Positions 46,509 to 55,885 are shown, numbered from the stretch's first letter. The stretch is 64,000 nt of DNA from an uncultured Bacteroidota bacterium (GCA_903905065.1 CAIVEW010000060.1:62001-126000), one strand, 5' to 3'. Made by a program: numbers and translations. Notes: generated by a model from the letters alone, not told the origin.

Positions 46509-47447
46509 TTACTTTTTATCAACCTCTTTCTCTCCGTCAAACCCTTGCAGCGTAGACATCAGTTGCTGCATGGTGCGCTGGTAATTATTGGCGGAGCCAT
46601 CCAGGAATATGGTATTCCCCTTACCATATTCAGCGAAGTGCTTTATAGCGTCGGTCCACATGGAGAAAAGAATATAGGATGCATCGAGATTGGCTGTTTC
46701 CATTTCTTTTGCCGCATGGGCCATACCGCGAGCCACTTCTTCCCGAAAAAGGGCCACACCCTGGCCGCGCATTTGCGCGGCAGTGCGTTCTGCGTCTGCC
46801 GATATTTTTATCGCATTACCTTCCGCTTCCGCCGCCTTTGTTTTGGTGATCAGCAGTGCCTGCCCTTCGTTTTCCGCAGCAGCTTTCAGGTTGTTAGATG
46901 CCACTACACGTGACATCGATTTCAGGATGTCTTCGTCGAACGTAATATCGTTTATCTGCAGGTCCAGCAGGTGATATCCCCAGCCTTCCAGTTGTATGTC
47001 CAGCTGCTCCTTCACGTGCAGTACGATCTCTGTCCGCAGCAATAATATTTCCGATTGTTTTTTAGTAGCTACAAAAGCCCGTACTGCACCTTCTACCGAC
47101 TTAGTCAAAGCCTGTATAAAGCTGCGCTCATCAATGAATTTAAAGGCAACATTCTCTATCGTAGCGCTCTCTTCATTACGAACAGAATAGAGCAGCATCG
47201 CCGTGAAATAAACATTCGCCTGGTCCTGCGATATGGCTGGTATCTTAATTTCCATTGAACGGTTTTGGTAAGAAACCCTTCTGAATATCTGCTCTATCAA
47301 TGGAAGTCGCATGTTCAATCCCGGCCTCAATATCCGCCGGAACTTTCCGAACACGGTAATAACTGCCACCGTGCCCTGCTGCACGGTTACAAAACTCATA
47401 GATATTATTGCTAAAACGATGAACAAAAAAATTAATCCTCCGGTCAT
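46509..47447 (-). CDS. SPFH/Band 7 (stomatin-like) membrane protein
   Basis: 312 residues. One N-terminal membrane segment (about 3-20) is followed by the SPFH domain (VQQGTVAVITVFGKFRRILRPGLN, then QDQANVYFTAMLLYSV), a helical region rich in Ala, Glu and Lys (about 185-245, NNLKAAAENEGQALLITKTKAAEAEGNAI split), and a Gln/Met-rich end. Stomatin-like proteins form oligomeric rings in membrane microdomains and often scaffold proteases. No NfeD-type partner is encoded next to it. Confidence 0.88.
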   Translation of the reverse strand: MTGGLIFLFIVLAIISMSFVTVQQGTVAVITVFGKFRRILRPGLNMRLPLIEQIFRRVSYQNRSMEIKIPAISQDQANVYFTAMLLYSVRNEESATIENVAFKFIDERSFIQALTKSVEGAVRAFVATKKQSEILLLRTEIVLHVKEQLDIQLEGWGYHLLDLQINDITFDEDILKSMSRVVASNNLKAAAENEGQALLITKTKAAEAEGNAIKISADAERTAAQMRGQGVALFREEVARGMAHAAKEMETANLDASYILFSMWTDAIKHFAEYGKGNTIFLDGSANNYQRTMQQLMSTLQGFDGEKEVDKK

Positions 47448-47498
47448 ATAAATTGATTTGTTCAGGAAATATACAAATTAACCACAAAAGCAACCTGT

Positions 47499-47506
47499 TA
47501 TATTTG
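47499..47506 (+). promoter_or_regulatory. candidate -7 element TATATTTG upstream of the IPExxxVDY gene
   Basis: An exact TAnnTTTG match 92 bases before ATG 47599, in the divergent region with the SPFH gene. The leader is rather long and no -33 TTG is placed well. Confidence 0.35.
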
Positions 47507-47598
47507 AGTGATTCTTAATTCCTGTTTGATAAAAAGAAAATGTACGAACTTTATAATTGGGTGGAGCATCTAATTACTTTAGAGACTAAAAGAAGATT

Positions 47599-48036
47599 AT
47601 GGCCAAACTGTTGCTGGACACTTCCGCTATGCAGGAAGACTTTTTTACCGACACCGCCATGATCGGGATCGGCACGGCGGAGCAGGGTTATCGTTTCTGC
47701 TGGCTGCTTAACCAGCATTTTGATATTAACTTCCTCCGCGACCCCGAGCAAAATATACACGTGCAGAAAAAAGACGGCAGCAATCACTTTTTCCCCATAT
47801 ACCAATATGACCTTCCCAACAGCGGCCACAAATATCTTTTATATAAACTGAAAACCGGTAACGAATTCCTGCTCCCGGAGACCCGCCAACTCGACTACCT
47901 CTGGCTCATACAAACCGCCAACCCGGATGAGGATGCCGGCAAAATAGCTGCTGAACTCCGAAACATTCCTGAAGTTCAACTTGCCCGCATCCTGGATGCA
48001 GAACAACTGAAAAATATTAATAACCTGCTGGTGTAA
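47599..48036 (+). CDS. IPExxxVDY family protein
   Basis: A 145-residue soluble protein. The signature here is LPETRQLDY, a variant of the IPExxxVDY motif that names this Bacteroidota family. The upstream YQYDLPNSGHKYLLYKLKTG segment also fits. The fold and role are not known; family members are cytoplasmic, short and conserved. It is divergent from the SPFH gene and sits 200 bases upstream of the DUF2723 gene. Confidence 0.75.
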   Translation: MAKLLLDTSAMQEDFFTDTAMIGIGTAEQGYRFCWLLNQHFDINFLRDPEQNIHVQKKDGSNHFFPIYQYDLPNSGHKYLLYKLKTGNEFLLPETRQLDYLWLIQTANPDEDAGKIAAELRNIPEVQLARILDAEQLKNINNLLV

Positions 48037-48188
48037 CCAGTTTTTCGAAGTTTCTTGCTCTCGGCGAATATTTATCGGCAGATACTTCAGATGCAGGCAA
48101 GTTGCATCATGCAAATCCTCCATTCAAGTGAATCTCGTTTACGACAAGACAATTAACCTTTATTAACCTCTCCACCCCTAAAAATAAG

Positions 48189-48217
48189 TTGCAAACTGAC
48201 AACTTTTGTTATTTTTG
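48189..48217 (+). promoter_or_regulatory. Bacteroidota-type promoter of the DUF2723 gene
   Basis: -33 TTG (48189-48191), 18 bases, then -7 TATTTTTG (48210-48217). It ends 20 bases before ATG 48238. Confidence 0.7.
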
Positions 48218-48237
48218 TCGCTCTCTAATAATATATC

Positions 48238-51200
48238 ATGAACTATCGTAAGATCAATAACATCACAGGTTGGATCACGGGTGCAATCGCTTTCATTGTT
48301 TATTTAAAAACCATGGAGCCCACAGTGAGCTTCTGGGATTGTGGTGAGTTTCTGTCCTGTGCCTATAAACTGGAAGTGGGCCACTCACCCGGTGCGCCAT
48401 TCTTTATGTTGATGCAGCGTATTTTTGCCTTGTTTGCAGGTGGCACAGCTACAGGCGCGCCTTCGGTGAGTACGCTGGGCACAGTTGGCGCTGCCACAAT
48501 GATCAATGCCTTATCCGCCCTTACCAGCGCACTTTCCATATTGTTCCTGTTCTGGACCATTTCCCATTTTGCCAAGAAACTTCTTGTTGAGGGCAAGGCA
48601 GAACCAGACAACAACCAGACAATTGCTATTATGGGAGCGGCTCTCGTGGGTGCGTTGGCATATACTTTTTCTGATACGTTCTGGTTTTCCGCTGTGGAAG
48701 CGGAAGTATATGGTACTTCTTCTTTCTTTACCGCTGTTACCTTCTGGGCCGTCCTCAAATGGGAAGATGTAGCCGATAATAAACATGCCGACAGGTGGCT
48801 GGTGCTTATTGCCTACCTGGTAGGTGTATCGGTATGTGTGCACCTGCTCAACCTGCTTACTATCCCAGCGGTAGCAATGGTCTATTATTTTAAACGCTAC
48901 CCTACTACCTGGTACGGCACAATACTCGCGTTCATCGTTGGATGCGTTGTTTTGGGTTTTGTTCAGTTTGGCGTAATACAATATATCCCCAGGCTGGCGT
49001 CGGTTTTCGACATCATGTTTACCAATAGCTTTGGCGCCTCTTTCGATACCGGTGCCATCTTCTTCCTGGTGCTGGTTACCGCAATACTTGTGGCCCTTTT
49101 GTTTATTGCTAAAAAGAAGATGTGGCCGGCCTTGCACACCAGCGCACTTTGCATCATATTCATCATCATAGGTTATTCCGCCTATTTCTCGGCCATTATT
49201 CGTTCGAGGGCGGATGTGCCGATCGACATGACCAACCCGGACAACCCGATCAGCTTCCTTGACTATGTAGACCGTGAGCAGTTTGGTTCGCAGCCACTGT
49301 TTTTCGGACAATATTACAATAGCAACTACACGGAACTCGATACGTCTAAGAAACTCTACGCCCAAAACAAAATCAACGGGAAAGATGTGTACGAAACGGT
49401 TGGTAAGAAAATGGAGGCTATTTATGGTGTTGACCAAAACGGAGTAAACCAAAGCCATTTTTTCCCGCGTATTTATGAGGGCAACGACGCCAGCCACGTA
49501 CGTTTTTATAAGAGTTTCCTTGGCCTGGACGATAAAGACGAACCTGGATTCAGCGACAATATGAAGTATTTCTTTGGCTACCAGATGAATTGGATGTGGT
49601 GGCGCTACTTCATGTGGAATTTCGCGGGCCGTCAGAACGATGCGGAAGGCCAGTGCGACCCGCAGCGCGGCAACTGGATATCCGGCATAACATTTATTGA
49701 CCAGATGCGGGGACTTGGCGACACCGATAAAATGGGTTCGGGCTTCAGCGACAACGGCGCGCATAATAAGTTGTATTTCCTGCCGTTTATCCTCGGCATT
49801 TTAGGCCTCGTGTTCCAGTTCAACAGGAACAAAAACGATGGCATTGTGGTAATGACGATGTTCTTCTTCACGGGCGCGGCCATAGGTATCTACCTCAATA
49901 TGCCGCCGCTACAGCCGCGTGAACGTGATTACGCATTTGCGGGATGTACCTATACATTCGCTATCTGGATAGGCCTGGGCGTGCTCATGGTACATCAATG
50001 GTTCCGGAAGTTAACGCAAAGCCCGGCTGCGGCATACGGCGCTATAGCCCTTTGCCTGCTTGCTGTGCCTACCCTCATGGCCAATGTGGAATGGAACGAC
50101 CACGACCGCTCAAAGAAAACCCTGGCACGTGCTGTGGCGTTCAATACTTTGTCCTGTTGTGCGCCAAACGCCGTGTTGTTCACCTTTGGCGATAACCAGA
50201 CTTACCCGCTATGGTATATCCAGGAAGTGGAGGGTTTCCGTAAAGACGTCCGCATCATCAATACCAGCCTGCTTGGTATCGACTGGTATATTGACCAGTT
50301 GAATTACCGTATAAATGACGCTGATGCAGTACCGATGATATGGAAAAGGGAAGACTACATAGGTGACAGGCACAATTATGTGCAGTACTATGATAATCCC
50401 GCCAAAAAGATACCAAAGGATCAATACTTCAACCTCACGGAAGTGTGCAACTTTATCATCAGTAAAGACCCGCAGAACATGGCCGGCCGCAGAGGTGGCG
50501 ATGAGGTGAATTACATACCACTTAAGAACTTCTTTGTGCCATCACTCAGCAAGGAAGAACTCGTAAAGAGAGGGCTTATCAATGCTTCAGATTCCAATCG
50601 TGTGGTTCCGGAGATGAAATGGTCGTATCCTAAAACTGCTGCACAAAAGGGCGATCTCGCGATACTTAATATTATTGCTGCTGTCGCCAATGATGGCTGG
50701 AAGCGTCCGCTATACTTCGATGCCGGCCTCCGCACCGGTGATTACGGCGGCACAGGCGACTACCTGCACATGGAAGGTCTTGTTTACCGCCTTATGCCGT
50801 TCAAATTTAATGACTCTGTAAAAGTGAACGCACAGGTACTGGGAAGTATCAATACCGACAAGGGTTACGATATGTTTATGAACAAGTTCATTTGGGGCGG
50901 CGCTGATAGAAACGACGTTTATTTCGACGAGCCAAATCGCCACGAGTTCGTAACCTATCGTATGGATGGCGCTTTCCTGGCCAACCAACTTGCCGCTGAT
51001 GGCAAAAAGGACAAAGCAATACAAGTGCTGGACAAAGTAATGGCAGGCATCACAGAGCATTCCTACATGTACGATTATACGGGTTATTTTATTGCTGCGT
51101 CCTATTACAGGGCTGGCGCAATGGCCAAGGCAGACAGCCTGGGCAGCAAAATAATGCGAAATGCGGATGTGGACCTAGCGTGGTGGGCTACCCTGCCCGA

Positions 51201-51576
51201 TGGCAGTAAAATGGCACAAAACGATGACGTACGGCAGCAGTTCCAGGTGATGCAATCGCTGGCACAATTGGCGTCGCAAAGCGGCGATGTCAGCACAGCG
51301 AAATCACTGGCTAACAGGATCGTTGCCCATGCCGAAAATTACGTGGGCTGGGTAGGTGGATTATCTACGGAGAGCAGGGCACCGCTTGCCGACGATATAA
51401 AACAAAAGTTCTACGTCATGCAGTCCCTCGCTCAAATGGAGTACATGACCGGCGACAGCACATCTGCTAAACAGATCGGTATGAAGATGCAGAACCTTGC
51501 CCCGAAAGTGAGGGAGCTGCTCAATACCAGAAATGCGGCCGGCCCTCAGCAGCAGCAACAGGATGACGAACAATAA
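48238..51576 (+). CDS. DUF2723 family multi-pass membrane protein (putative glycosyltransferase)
   Basis: 1112 residues. The N-terminal half (to about residue 600) has many membrane segments. The family signature is at its start: PTVSFWDCGEFLSCAY, with the acidic Asp and Glu that resemble the catalytic site of protein O-mannosyltransferase-like GT-C enzymes, plus PPLQPRERDYAFAG near 560. The C-terminal half is extracytoplasmic and ends in TPR-like helices and a Gln-rich tail. DUF2723 proteins are thought to transfer sugars to surface proteins or lipids in Bacteroidota; the donor and acceptor are unproven. It has its own promoter and terminator. Confidence 0.88.
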   Translation: MNYRKINNITGWITGAIAFIVYLKTMEPTVSFWDCGEFLSCAYKLEVGHSPGAPFFMLMQRIFALFAGGTATGAPSVSTLGTVGAATMINALSALTSALSILFLFWTISHFAKKLLVEGKAEPDNNQTIAIMGAALVGALAYTFSDTFWFSAVEAEVYGTSSFFTAVTFWAVLKWEDVADNKHADRWLVLIAYLVGVSVCVHLLNLLTIPAVAMVYYFKRYPTTWYGTILAFIVGCVVLGFVQFGVIQYIPRLASVFDIMFTNSFGASFDTGAIFFLVLVTAILVALLFIAKKKMWPALHTSALCIIFIIIGYSAYFSAIIRSRADVPIDMTNPDNPISFLDYVDREQFGSQPLFFGQYYNSNYTELDTSKKLYAQNKINGKDVYETVGKKMEAIYGVDQNGVNQSHFFPRIYEGNDASHVRFYKSFLGLDDKDEPGFSDNMKYFFGYQMNWMWWRYFMWNFAGRQNDAEGQCDPQRGNWISGITFIDQMRGLGDTDKMGSGFSDNGAHNKLYFLPFILGILGLVFQFNRNKNDGIVVMTMFFFTGAAIGIYLNMPPLQPRERDYAFAGCTYTFAIWIGLGVLMVHQWFRKLTQSPAAAYGAIALCLLAVPTLMANVEWNDHDRSKKTLARAVAFNTLSCCAPNAVLFTFGDNQTYPLWYIQEVEGFRKDVRIINTSLLGIDWYIDQLNYRINDADAVPMIWKREDYIGDRHNYVQYYDNPAKKIPKDQYFNLTEVCNFIISKDPQNMAGRRGGDEVNYIPLKNFFVPSLSKEELVKRGLINASDSNRVVPEMKWSYPKTAAQKGDLAILNIIAAVANDGWKRPLYFDAGLRTGDYGGTGDYLHMEGLVYRLMPFKFNDSVKVNAQVLGSINTDKGYDMFMNKFIWGGADRNDVYFDEPNRHEFVTYRMDGAFLANQLAADGKKDKAIQVLDKVMAGITEHSYMYDYTGYFIAASYYRAGAMAKADSLGSKIMRNADVDLAWWATLPDGSKMAQNDDVRQQFQVMQSLAQLASQSGDVSTAKSLANRIVAHAENYVGWVGGLSTESRAPLADDIKQKFYVMQSLAQMEYMTGDSTSAKQIGMKMQNLAPKVRELLNTRNAAGPQQQQQDDEQ

Positions 51577-51600
51577 AAGCAAAAAAACATTGCAAAAAAC

Positions 51601-51634
51601 ACCCCCGCCAGTACCAGTGCGGGGGTATTTTTTT
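51601..51634 (+). terminator. intrinsic terminator after the DUF2723 gene
   Basis: Stem ACCCCCGC / GCGGGGGT with a 10-base loop, followed by ATTTTTTT. It begins 24 bases after the stop at 51576. Confidence 0.92.
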
Positions 51635-51741
51635 GGTAGTATTTCGGGATGCAGAACGCTTTTTGCGTTTCTTGCGGAGCACAGATTGGTAGCACCACAA
51701 TCACAAAGCAAATAACGGCCGTAATTCTATCCGTTCATATC

Positions 51742-52437
51742 TCAGCCCTTATGCCGCCTTATCTTATCATGCAATACAATACTAAACCACGGTGTTATTA
51801 AATTGCCGGCGAGGCTAGAACGGTAATGGTAAATATTATTCCCTTGTTCTTCCACAGTGACATAATAATTGTTGTAGCCGGATAGCAGCAGTACATATTG
51901 AATATTCAATTCCAAAGTGACATAAAACCCATCATCAGTGTGGCCACTCAAACAATAGGCCAGCGCTAAATTCATCTCAGGAAATAACCTGCGAATATTT
52001 GCGGTAGAATCGATCGTGGTTTCCCGTACCTGGTTTCCGCTGGGAGCCGCGCCATTTGCGATGATGTATGATAAACCGATCCCGCCACTAATCAATAAAT
52101 GCCTGGCACCGAAAACATCAGGAATAAAATGTTCCCAGGCAACTGCACCGTACTGGTTGACGTTTATTGCCGCTACGTTATTCCCGGACTCCTGCAACGG
52201 CAACCTTACATGGCCATAGCTTACAGTTAATCCCGGAAAAAACTGCAGCTCCTCCGGCTCATAGACCACTCCCACATTTGCACCGAAACCGATAAGACCT
52301 GAATTAATTATTTTCTGCCCAGTGTATACTTCCGGGTAGCATAAACCAAACCCCTCGGACATAATGATCTGGGCAGGGCTGCAAAAGCTGCGACAAAACA
52401 ATAAAAACAGGCCGAATACCCGTACAGGTCTGCACAT
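51742..52437 (-). CDS. putative outer-membrane protein, unknown
   Basis: 231 residues from ATG 52437 (a TTG three codons upstream is in frame). The signal peptide (VFGLFLLFCRSFCSPAQ) is followed by alternating strand-like segments (GLIGFGANVGVVYEP, HLLISGGIGLSYII, FYVTLELNIQYVLLLSG), consistent with a small beta barrel of the PorT/OmpW size class. I cannot assign a family. It converges with the DUF2723 gene and is divergent from the lytic transglycosylase. Confidence 0.6.
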   Translation of the reverse strand: MCRPVRVFGLFLLFCRSFCSPAQIIMSEGFGLCYPEVYTGQKIINSGLIGFGANVGVVYEPEELQFFPGLTVSYGHVRLPLQESGNNVAAINVNQYGAVAWEHFIPDVFGARHLLISGGIGLSYIIANGAAPSGNQVRETTIDSTANIRRLFPEMNLALAYCLSGHTDDGFYVTLELNIQYVLLLSGYNNYYVTVEEQGNNIYHYRSSLAGNLITPWFSIVLHDKIRRHKG

Positions 52438-52570
52438 GTTCCCCAACTAACGCAATTTTTATTTTTTTGTTGCAAAACGTCCGACAGCAATATTGTTCAA
52501 TCCTTGCTTTCCGATGTTTACAAAATAGGTTCAGAATAGTTTCCTAAATTTATCATAGCAAAACAATTAA

Positions 52571-53503
52571 ATGGCATCCAAAACACGCACCATAATTTAT
52601 GTAGCCTCCGGCTTCCTGGCGGGAGTGCTGCTGGTAACAGGTATATCACTGAAGAAAATAGAACCGGGAGGTACTGCCGTAGACGTAAGCTCAGATGGGC
52701 GTTTGCAATACAGATGGTATGCACCTGTGCTGCCTAAATCTATAGATTTCGCGGGCGAAGCTGTGCCTTTGGACAAATGGGAGGTAAAAGAAAAACTGGA
52801 CCGGGAAATGCTGGTAAACTCCTACCTGCACGGCAGCCAACTATATGTGTTGAAATTGGCAGGCCGTTATTTCCCTGCAATTGAGGCCCGCCTGAAAGCA
52901 AATGGCATTCCCGATGATTTCAAATATGTGTGTGTGGCGGAAAGCTCCCTCAATCAAAATGCGGTCTCCGGTGTGGGTGCCGCCAGCTTCTGGCAGTTCA
53001 TGAAAGATTCGGGGCCTAGCTATGGCCTAGAAATAAATGAAGAGGTTGACGAGCGCTTCAATGTTGCAAAGGCGACAGATGCCGCCTGCAAGTATTTTCA
53101 AACCGCCTATGCGAGGTTTGGTACCTGGACAGCCGCAGCCGCGGCATACAACTGTGGCATGCAGGGCTATGCTAACCAGGCGGACTTTCAACAGGCCACA
53201 AACTATTACGACCTCATTTTCCCTGATGAGACCAACCGCTATGTTTGCCGTATCCTGGCGCTTAAATACATACTGTCCAATCCAAAAGACTTCGGGTTGA
53301 TGCTGCCAGCTGATGAAGAATATAAACCGCTAAAGTCGAGAGTTGTGGAGGTGGACCATACCATTGATAATCTCACTGAATTTGCGAAAGCAAATGGCAC
53401 TTCTTATAAAATGCTGAAGATATACAACCCGTGGCTGAGGGCACACAAATTAACTGTGAAAGCAGGAAAAAAATACCAGATCGAGTTTCCGGCAGCTCCC
53501 TGA
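52571..53503 (+). CDS. membrane-anchored lytic murein transglycosylase
   Basis: 310 residues. An N-terminal membrane segment (about 7-25) is followed by an SLT/GH23 domain. The catalytic pair Glu124-Ser125 lies in VCVAESSLNQNAVSGVGAASFWQF (split here), and AAAAAYNCGMQG follows near 185-196. The last ~45 residues (NLTEFAKANGTSYKMLKIYNPWL...KYQIEFP) have the form of a LysM cell-wall-binding module. It cleaves peptidoglycan glycan strands with 1,6-anhydro products. It resembles MltD-type enzymes. Confidence 0.9.
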   Translation: MASKTRTIIYVASGFLAGVLLVTGISLKKIEPGGTAVDVSSDGRLQYRWYAPVLPKSIDFAGEAVPLDKWEVKEKLDREMLVNSYLHGSQLYVLKLAGRYFPAIEARLKANGIPDDFKYVCVAESSLNQNAVSGVGAASFWQFMKDSGPSYGLEINEEVDERFNVAKATDAACKYFQTAYARFGTWTAAAAAYNCGMQGYANQADFQQATNYYDLIFPDETNRYVCRILALKYILSNPKDFGLMLPADEEYKPLKSRVVEVDHTIDNLTEFAKANGTSYKMLKIYNPWLRAHKLTVKAGKKYQIEFPAAP

Positions 53504-53604
53504 TAGAGCCACACAGCACAGCTAAATACGAGAGGAAATTCTATGTTGATATTTAGGAGCGACAGCTACAAAATGTTCATTGCTTCCATACAGGAAACAA
53601 TGGT

Positions 53605-54069
53605 TTAATTGCTTTTACTCTGGCCGCCGGCACTATCGCCCTGCATACCTGAGGCATCGCCCTGGGCGTGGGCAGCCATTGGCGAGCTAGCCTTCATATG
53701 AGGCACGATACGCACCTCATCATAATAGGCAACCATGATCCTGTAACCAACACACCTCTGACTCAATGCGTCTGTTTCACAGCCGGTGTATCCAATAAAC
53801 TTTTGGTCTTTAGGTCCGATCTTTGCAACCTCTCGGATCCTTTTTTCAACGAAGTCGTTGATAGAAATTGACTCTTCAACCCTTACCGTTATAGTACGGT
53901 CAGGCGATCGGTTAGCAATAGCGCAGGCCTTTCTGTCCGTCAACGCAGGTACACCCCTGGCAGGGACCAGGATAGCATCTCTACGAGCATTTTCCACGAT
54001 TCGTTGGGCGGAAACGCCGGTAGCGTAAAGAATTATTACTGACAATATGAAAAATACTTTTCCTCTCAT
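53605..54069 (-). CDS. small exported protein, unknown
   Basis: 154 residues from ATG 54069, which opens signal peptide MRGKVFFILSVIILYATGVSAQ; the frame is open 28 codons further upstream but that part lacks export features. The mature part has three Cys (near KACAIAN, TGCETDA and QRCVGYR), one even-length domain of about 90 residues, and a Gly/Ser/Gln-rich tail (QGDASGMQGDSAGGQSKSN). I do not recognise it. It may be a periplasmic or surface protein. Confidence 0.6.
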   Translation of the reverse strand: MRGKVFFILSVIILYATGVSAQRIVENARRDAILVPARGVPALTDRKACAIANRSPDRTITVRVEESISINDFVEKRIREVAKIGPKDQKFIGYTGCETDALSQRCVGYRIMVAYYDEVRIVPHMKASSPMAAHAQGDASGMQGDSAGGQSKSN

Positions 54070-54317
54070 TTTAATTCCCAAAAGCAGATCACAATATATA
54101 GCCCAATCAATAACAAGAGATAAATCCAATGTTATTTTCGAGTCAACATTCAAAATTATGGTATTATTACCAAATAAATGCCAGCTGATTGTAATTTATT
54201 TTTGCCATCAGCGTAAAACAAACGAATACCGTGCCAAAACAAATCCCGTTAAAGGCAAATCTAATTATTTTTTATTTATCAAATTGATTGTCAGTGTTTT
54301 GATAGCAAATCTATCTG

Positions 54318-55229
54318 TCATTTTTCTATAACAAGCAGAAGCCTGTAGGCTCTTTTGTTTGTCAAAGCATTGCCGATATTATCGATCCCCCGGTACAATC
54401 CCAACGGTAAAAAACTAAACAGCCTTTGCAGGCCAAGCCGGACAAGGATCTTATTGTTAAACACGGCAGTTCGGTAGCTTTTTATTCCTGGTGGCAGGCA
54501 TTTTTGAATAGAAGCCTCCGTGAAAGAATGGAGGTGAGCGTTATGAGGTGTTAATTGGTTGCAATGGATACACAAGGATTCAAGTATCCGTTCGTTGTAG
54601 GGAGTCGTAACAACTATTTTCCCGCCTGGCTTAATGGCTGTGAACAACGCAGTTAAGAAACGCTTTGGGTCGCTGACGTGTTCTATGATCTCAGAAGCCA
54701 CGATACAATCTATAGAGTTGTCTTTGATCGGCAGTTCATATACATCAGCCACCAGGCCATAATGAGTGGGATAGGGGTTGTTTTTTACTGCCTTAATGGG
54801 GTTTATGTCGGAAATATCCATAGATATCACGTTCTTTTTCTTGTCTTTCAGCGCATCGGCCAGCCAGCCACCGCCGCACCCGGTGTCCAGTATCCATGAA
54901 GCGCCGGCGGGTATCTCCGATAAAATGTACTGATGTAACCGGTTGTGTTCTTCGCTTTCTATTGGGTTTTCTGTTTTTTTGAAGTAGTCGTAGGTCTCGG
55001 CATCATGCTGGTAATGCTCTTTGTAGCGAAATTTGCTGCCGGCTTCGTTATGCTGTTCCGTTTGTGTGAGGGACACCTCCTCAGCCGAAGTCAGGAGTAA
55101 TGGCACATTTTCTTTTATTGCGAAGTGGTCATTGTGTGTATTATCGATAAGTTGGGCGGATGCCTGATCGTATTGCAGTCTAGTCTTATAGATAGGATGA
55201 ACTAAAAGGCTTAAAAAATTTGAATCCAT
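54318..55229 (-). CDS. class I SAM-dependent methyltransferase
   Basis: 303 residues from ATG 55229 (MDSNFLSLLVHPIYKTRL); a start at 55262 is less likely. The SAM-binding motif I is WILDTGCGGGWLADAL, followed by ISMDISDINPIKAV, and IVASEIIEHVSDPKRFL and KPGGKIVVTTPYNER. The first ~60 residues look like a Trm112-like short leader (LLVHPIYKTRLQYD...LIDNTHNDHFAIKENVPLLL), so it may modify a lipid or a quinone-type compound. The substrate is not readable. It lies downstream of the decayed toxin. Confidence 0.82.
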   Translation of the reverse strand: MDSNFLSLLVHPIYKTRLQYDQASAQLIDNTHNDHFAIKENVPLLLTSAEEVSLTQTEQHNEAGSKFRYKEHYQHDAETYDYFKKTENPIESEEHNRLHQYILSEIPAGASWILDTGCGGGWLADALKDKKKNVISMDISDINPIKAVKNNPYPTHYGLVADVYELPIKDNSIDCIVASEIIEHVSDPKRFLTALFTAIKPGGKIVVTTPYNERILESLCIHCNQLTPHNAHLHSFTEASIQKCLPPGIKSYRTAVFNNKILVRLGLQRLFSFLPLGLYRGIDNIGNALTNKRAYRLLLVIEK

Positions 55230-55248
55230 AATTTTGCTCAAGGCATGT

Positions 55249-55558
55249 TTATCTCTTCCCAATTCTCAGCTTCCCAGGGTTTTGCTGAGTATTCCAAAAG
55301 TTTAAAATACTATTTCTTTCTTAACTGGCTTATATCTGTATATAAGTAGATTTTTTTTATGGAGCAATGTCTTGTGGATATTGGATTGTTTACCTGTATT
55401 ACTGCCTAAACGTGGGTTTGCTTTAAGTATTGTGAGTTTTTCTTATACCCGGGCCTTGAATCGTTCTATTCTCGTATAGTCCATGTATCAAACAGATAAG
55501 CACACATATCAAAAAAAGCCTTAGTAGCCTCCTTTGACCATGTTATTTTTTCAACCAT
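55249..55558 (-). pseudogene. decayed RelE/ParE-type toxin
   Basis: From ATG 55556-55558 the minus strand reads MVEKITWSKEATKAF FDMCAYLFDTWTIRE and then meets TAG at 55466-55468. One base inserted near 55469 restores IERFKARV. An in-frame TAA at 55443-55445 follows, then EKLTILKANPRLGSNTGK and LLIYRYKPVKKEIV, and a second one-base loss in the T-run at 55304-55307, after which LNFWNTQQNPGKLRIGKR ends at TAA 55249-55251. The reassembled ~100 residues have the size, TWSKEA start and C-terminal RI of the RelE/ParE superfamily as I remember it. Its start overlaps the antitoxin stop by 16 bases, the usual toxin-antitoxin arrangement. It carries two frameshifts and one nonsense codon, so no toxin should be made. 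Confidence 0.8.
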
Positions 55559-55779
55559 TGGTACATTTTCATTACTTCTTCATGAGGAATTGTCTGCCCT
55601 TCGTCTGATTCTTTGATAGCAATTTCTACAGATCTTTTTACATTGTCTGGCATAGTGTCCCACCAGTCTTCTTCCTGTTCTATCTCAAGAATAGCCTGAA
55701 CAATTCTAAGCGATTTATCATCGGCTACCGAAACATATTTCTGAACCTGTTTTCGCAATAATTCTGTTGATGTCATCAT
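55543..55779 (-). CDS. RelB/ParD-type antitoxin-like protein (orphaned)
   Basis: 78 residues from ATG 55779 (MMTSTELLRKQVQKYVSVADDK); the longer frame start at 55812 is unlikely because a -7 promoter box lies between. The C-terminal part, IKESDEGQTIPHEEVMKMYQWLKK (split), matches the toxin-binding end of many Bacteroidota antitoxins (DEG-x-x-x-PHEEVM...). Its last codons overlap the start of the decayed toxin. With the toxin dead, it may still repress its own promoter or neutralise another toxin. Confidence 0.72.
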   Translation of the reverse strand: MMTSTELLRKQVQKYVSVADDKSLRIVQAILEIEQEEDWWDTMPDNVKRSVEIAIKESDEGQTIPHEEVMKMYQWLKK

Positions 55780-55791
55780 CTCGCCTTTGTA

Positions 55792-55799
55792 CAAATTTA
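55792..55799 (-). promoter_or_regulatory. -7 element TAAATTTG upstream of the antitoxin
   Basis: An exact TAnnTTTG match on the minus strand, 12 bases before ATG 55779. It argues that translation starts at 55779 or 55776, not at 55812. No clear -33 TTG. Confidence 0.5.
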
Positions 55800-55873
55800 C
55801 TGGTTTTGGCATTTATTCCCATCTTTTTGCTTACGAGGTCATTCCCACGCTAATAGGTATGGCAATAAAACTG

Positions 55874-55881
55874 TAAATTTG
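55874..55881 (+). promoter_or_regulatory. -7 element TAAATTTG almost touching the rocD start
   Basis: An exact TAnnTTTG match with only four bases before the rocD ATG at 55886. If used, the transcript would be leaderless or nearly so. A -33 TTG is not evident. Confidence 0.45.
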
Positions 55882-55885
55882 CCCT

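Noticed and set aside
48511-49764. A 417-codon frame opposite the DUF2723 gene
   Set aside because: It lies within a clear membrane-protein gene and its translation shows no recognisable domain. Long shadow frames are common against membrane genes with skewed codons.
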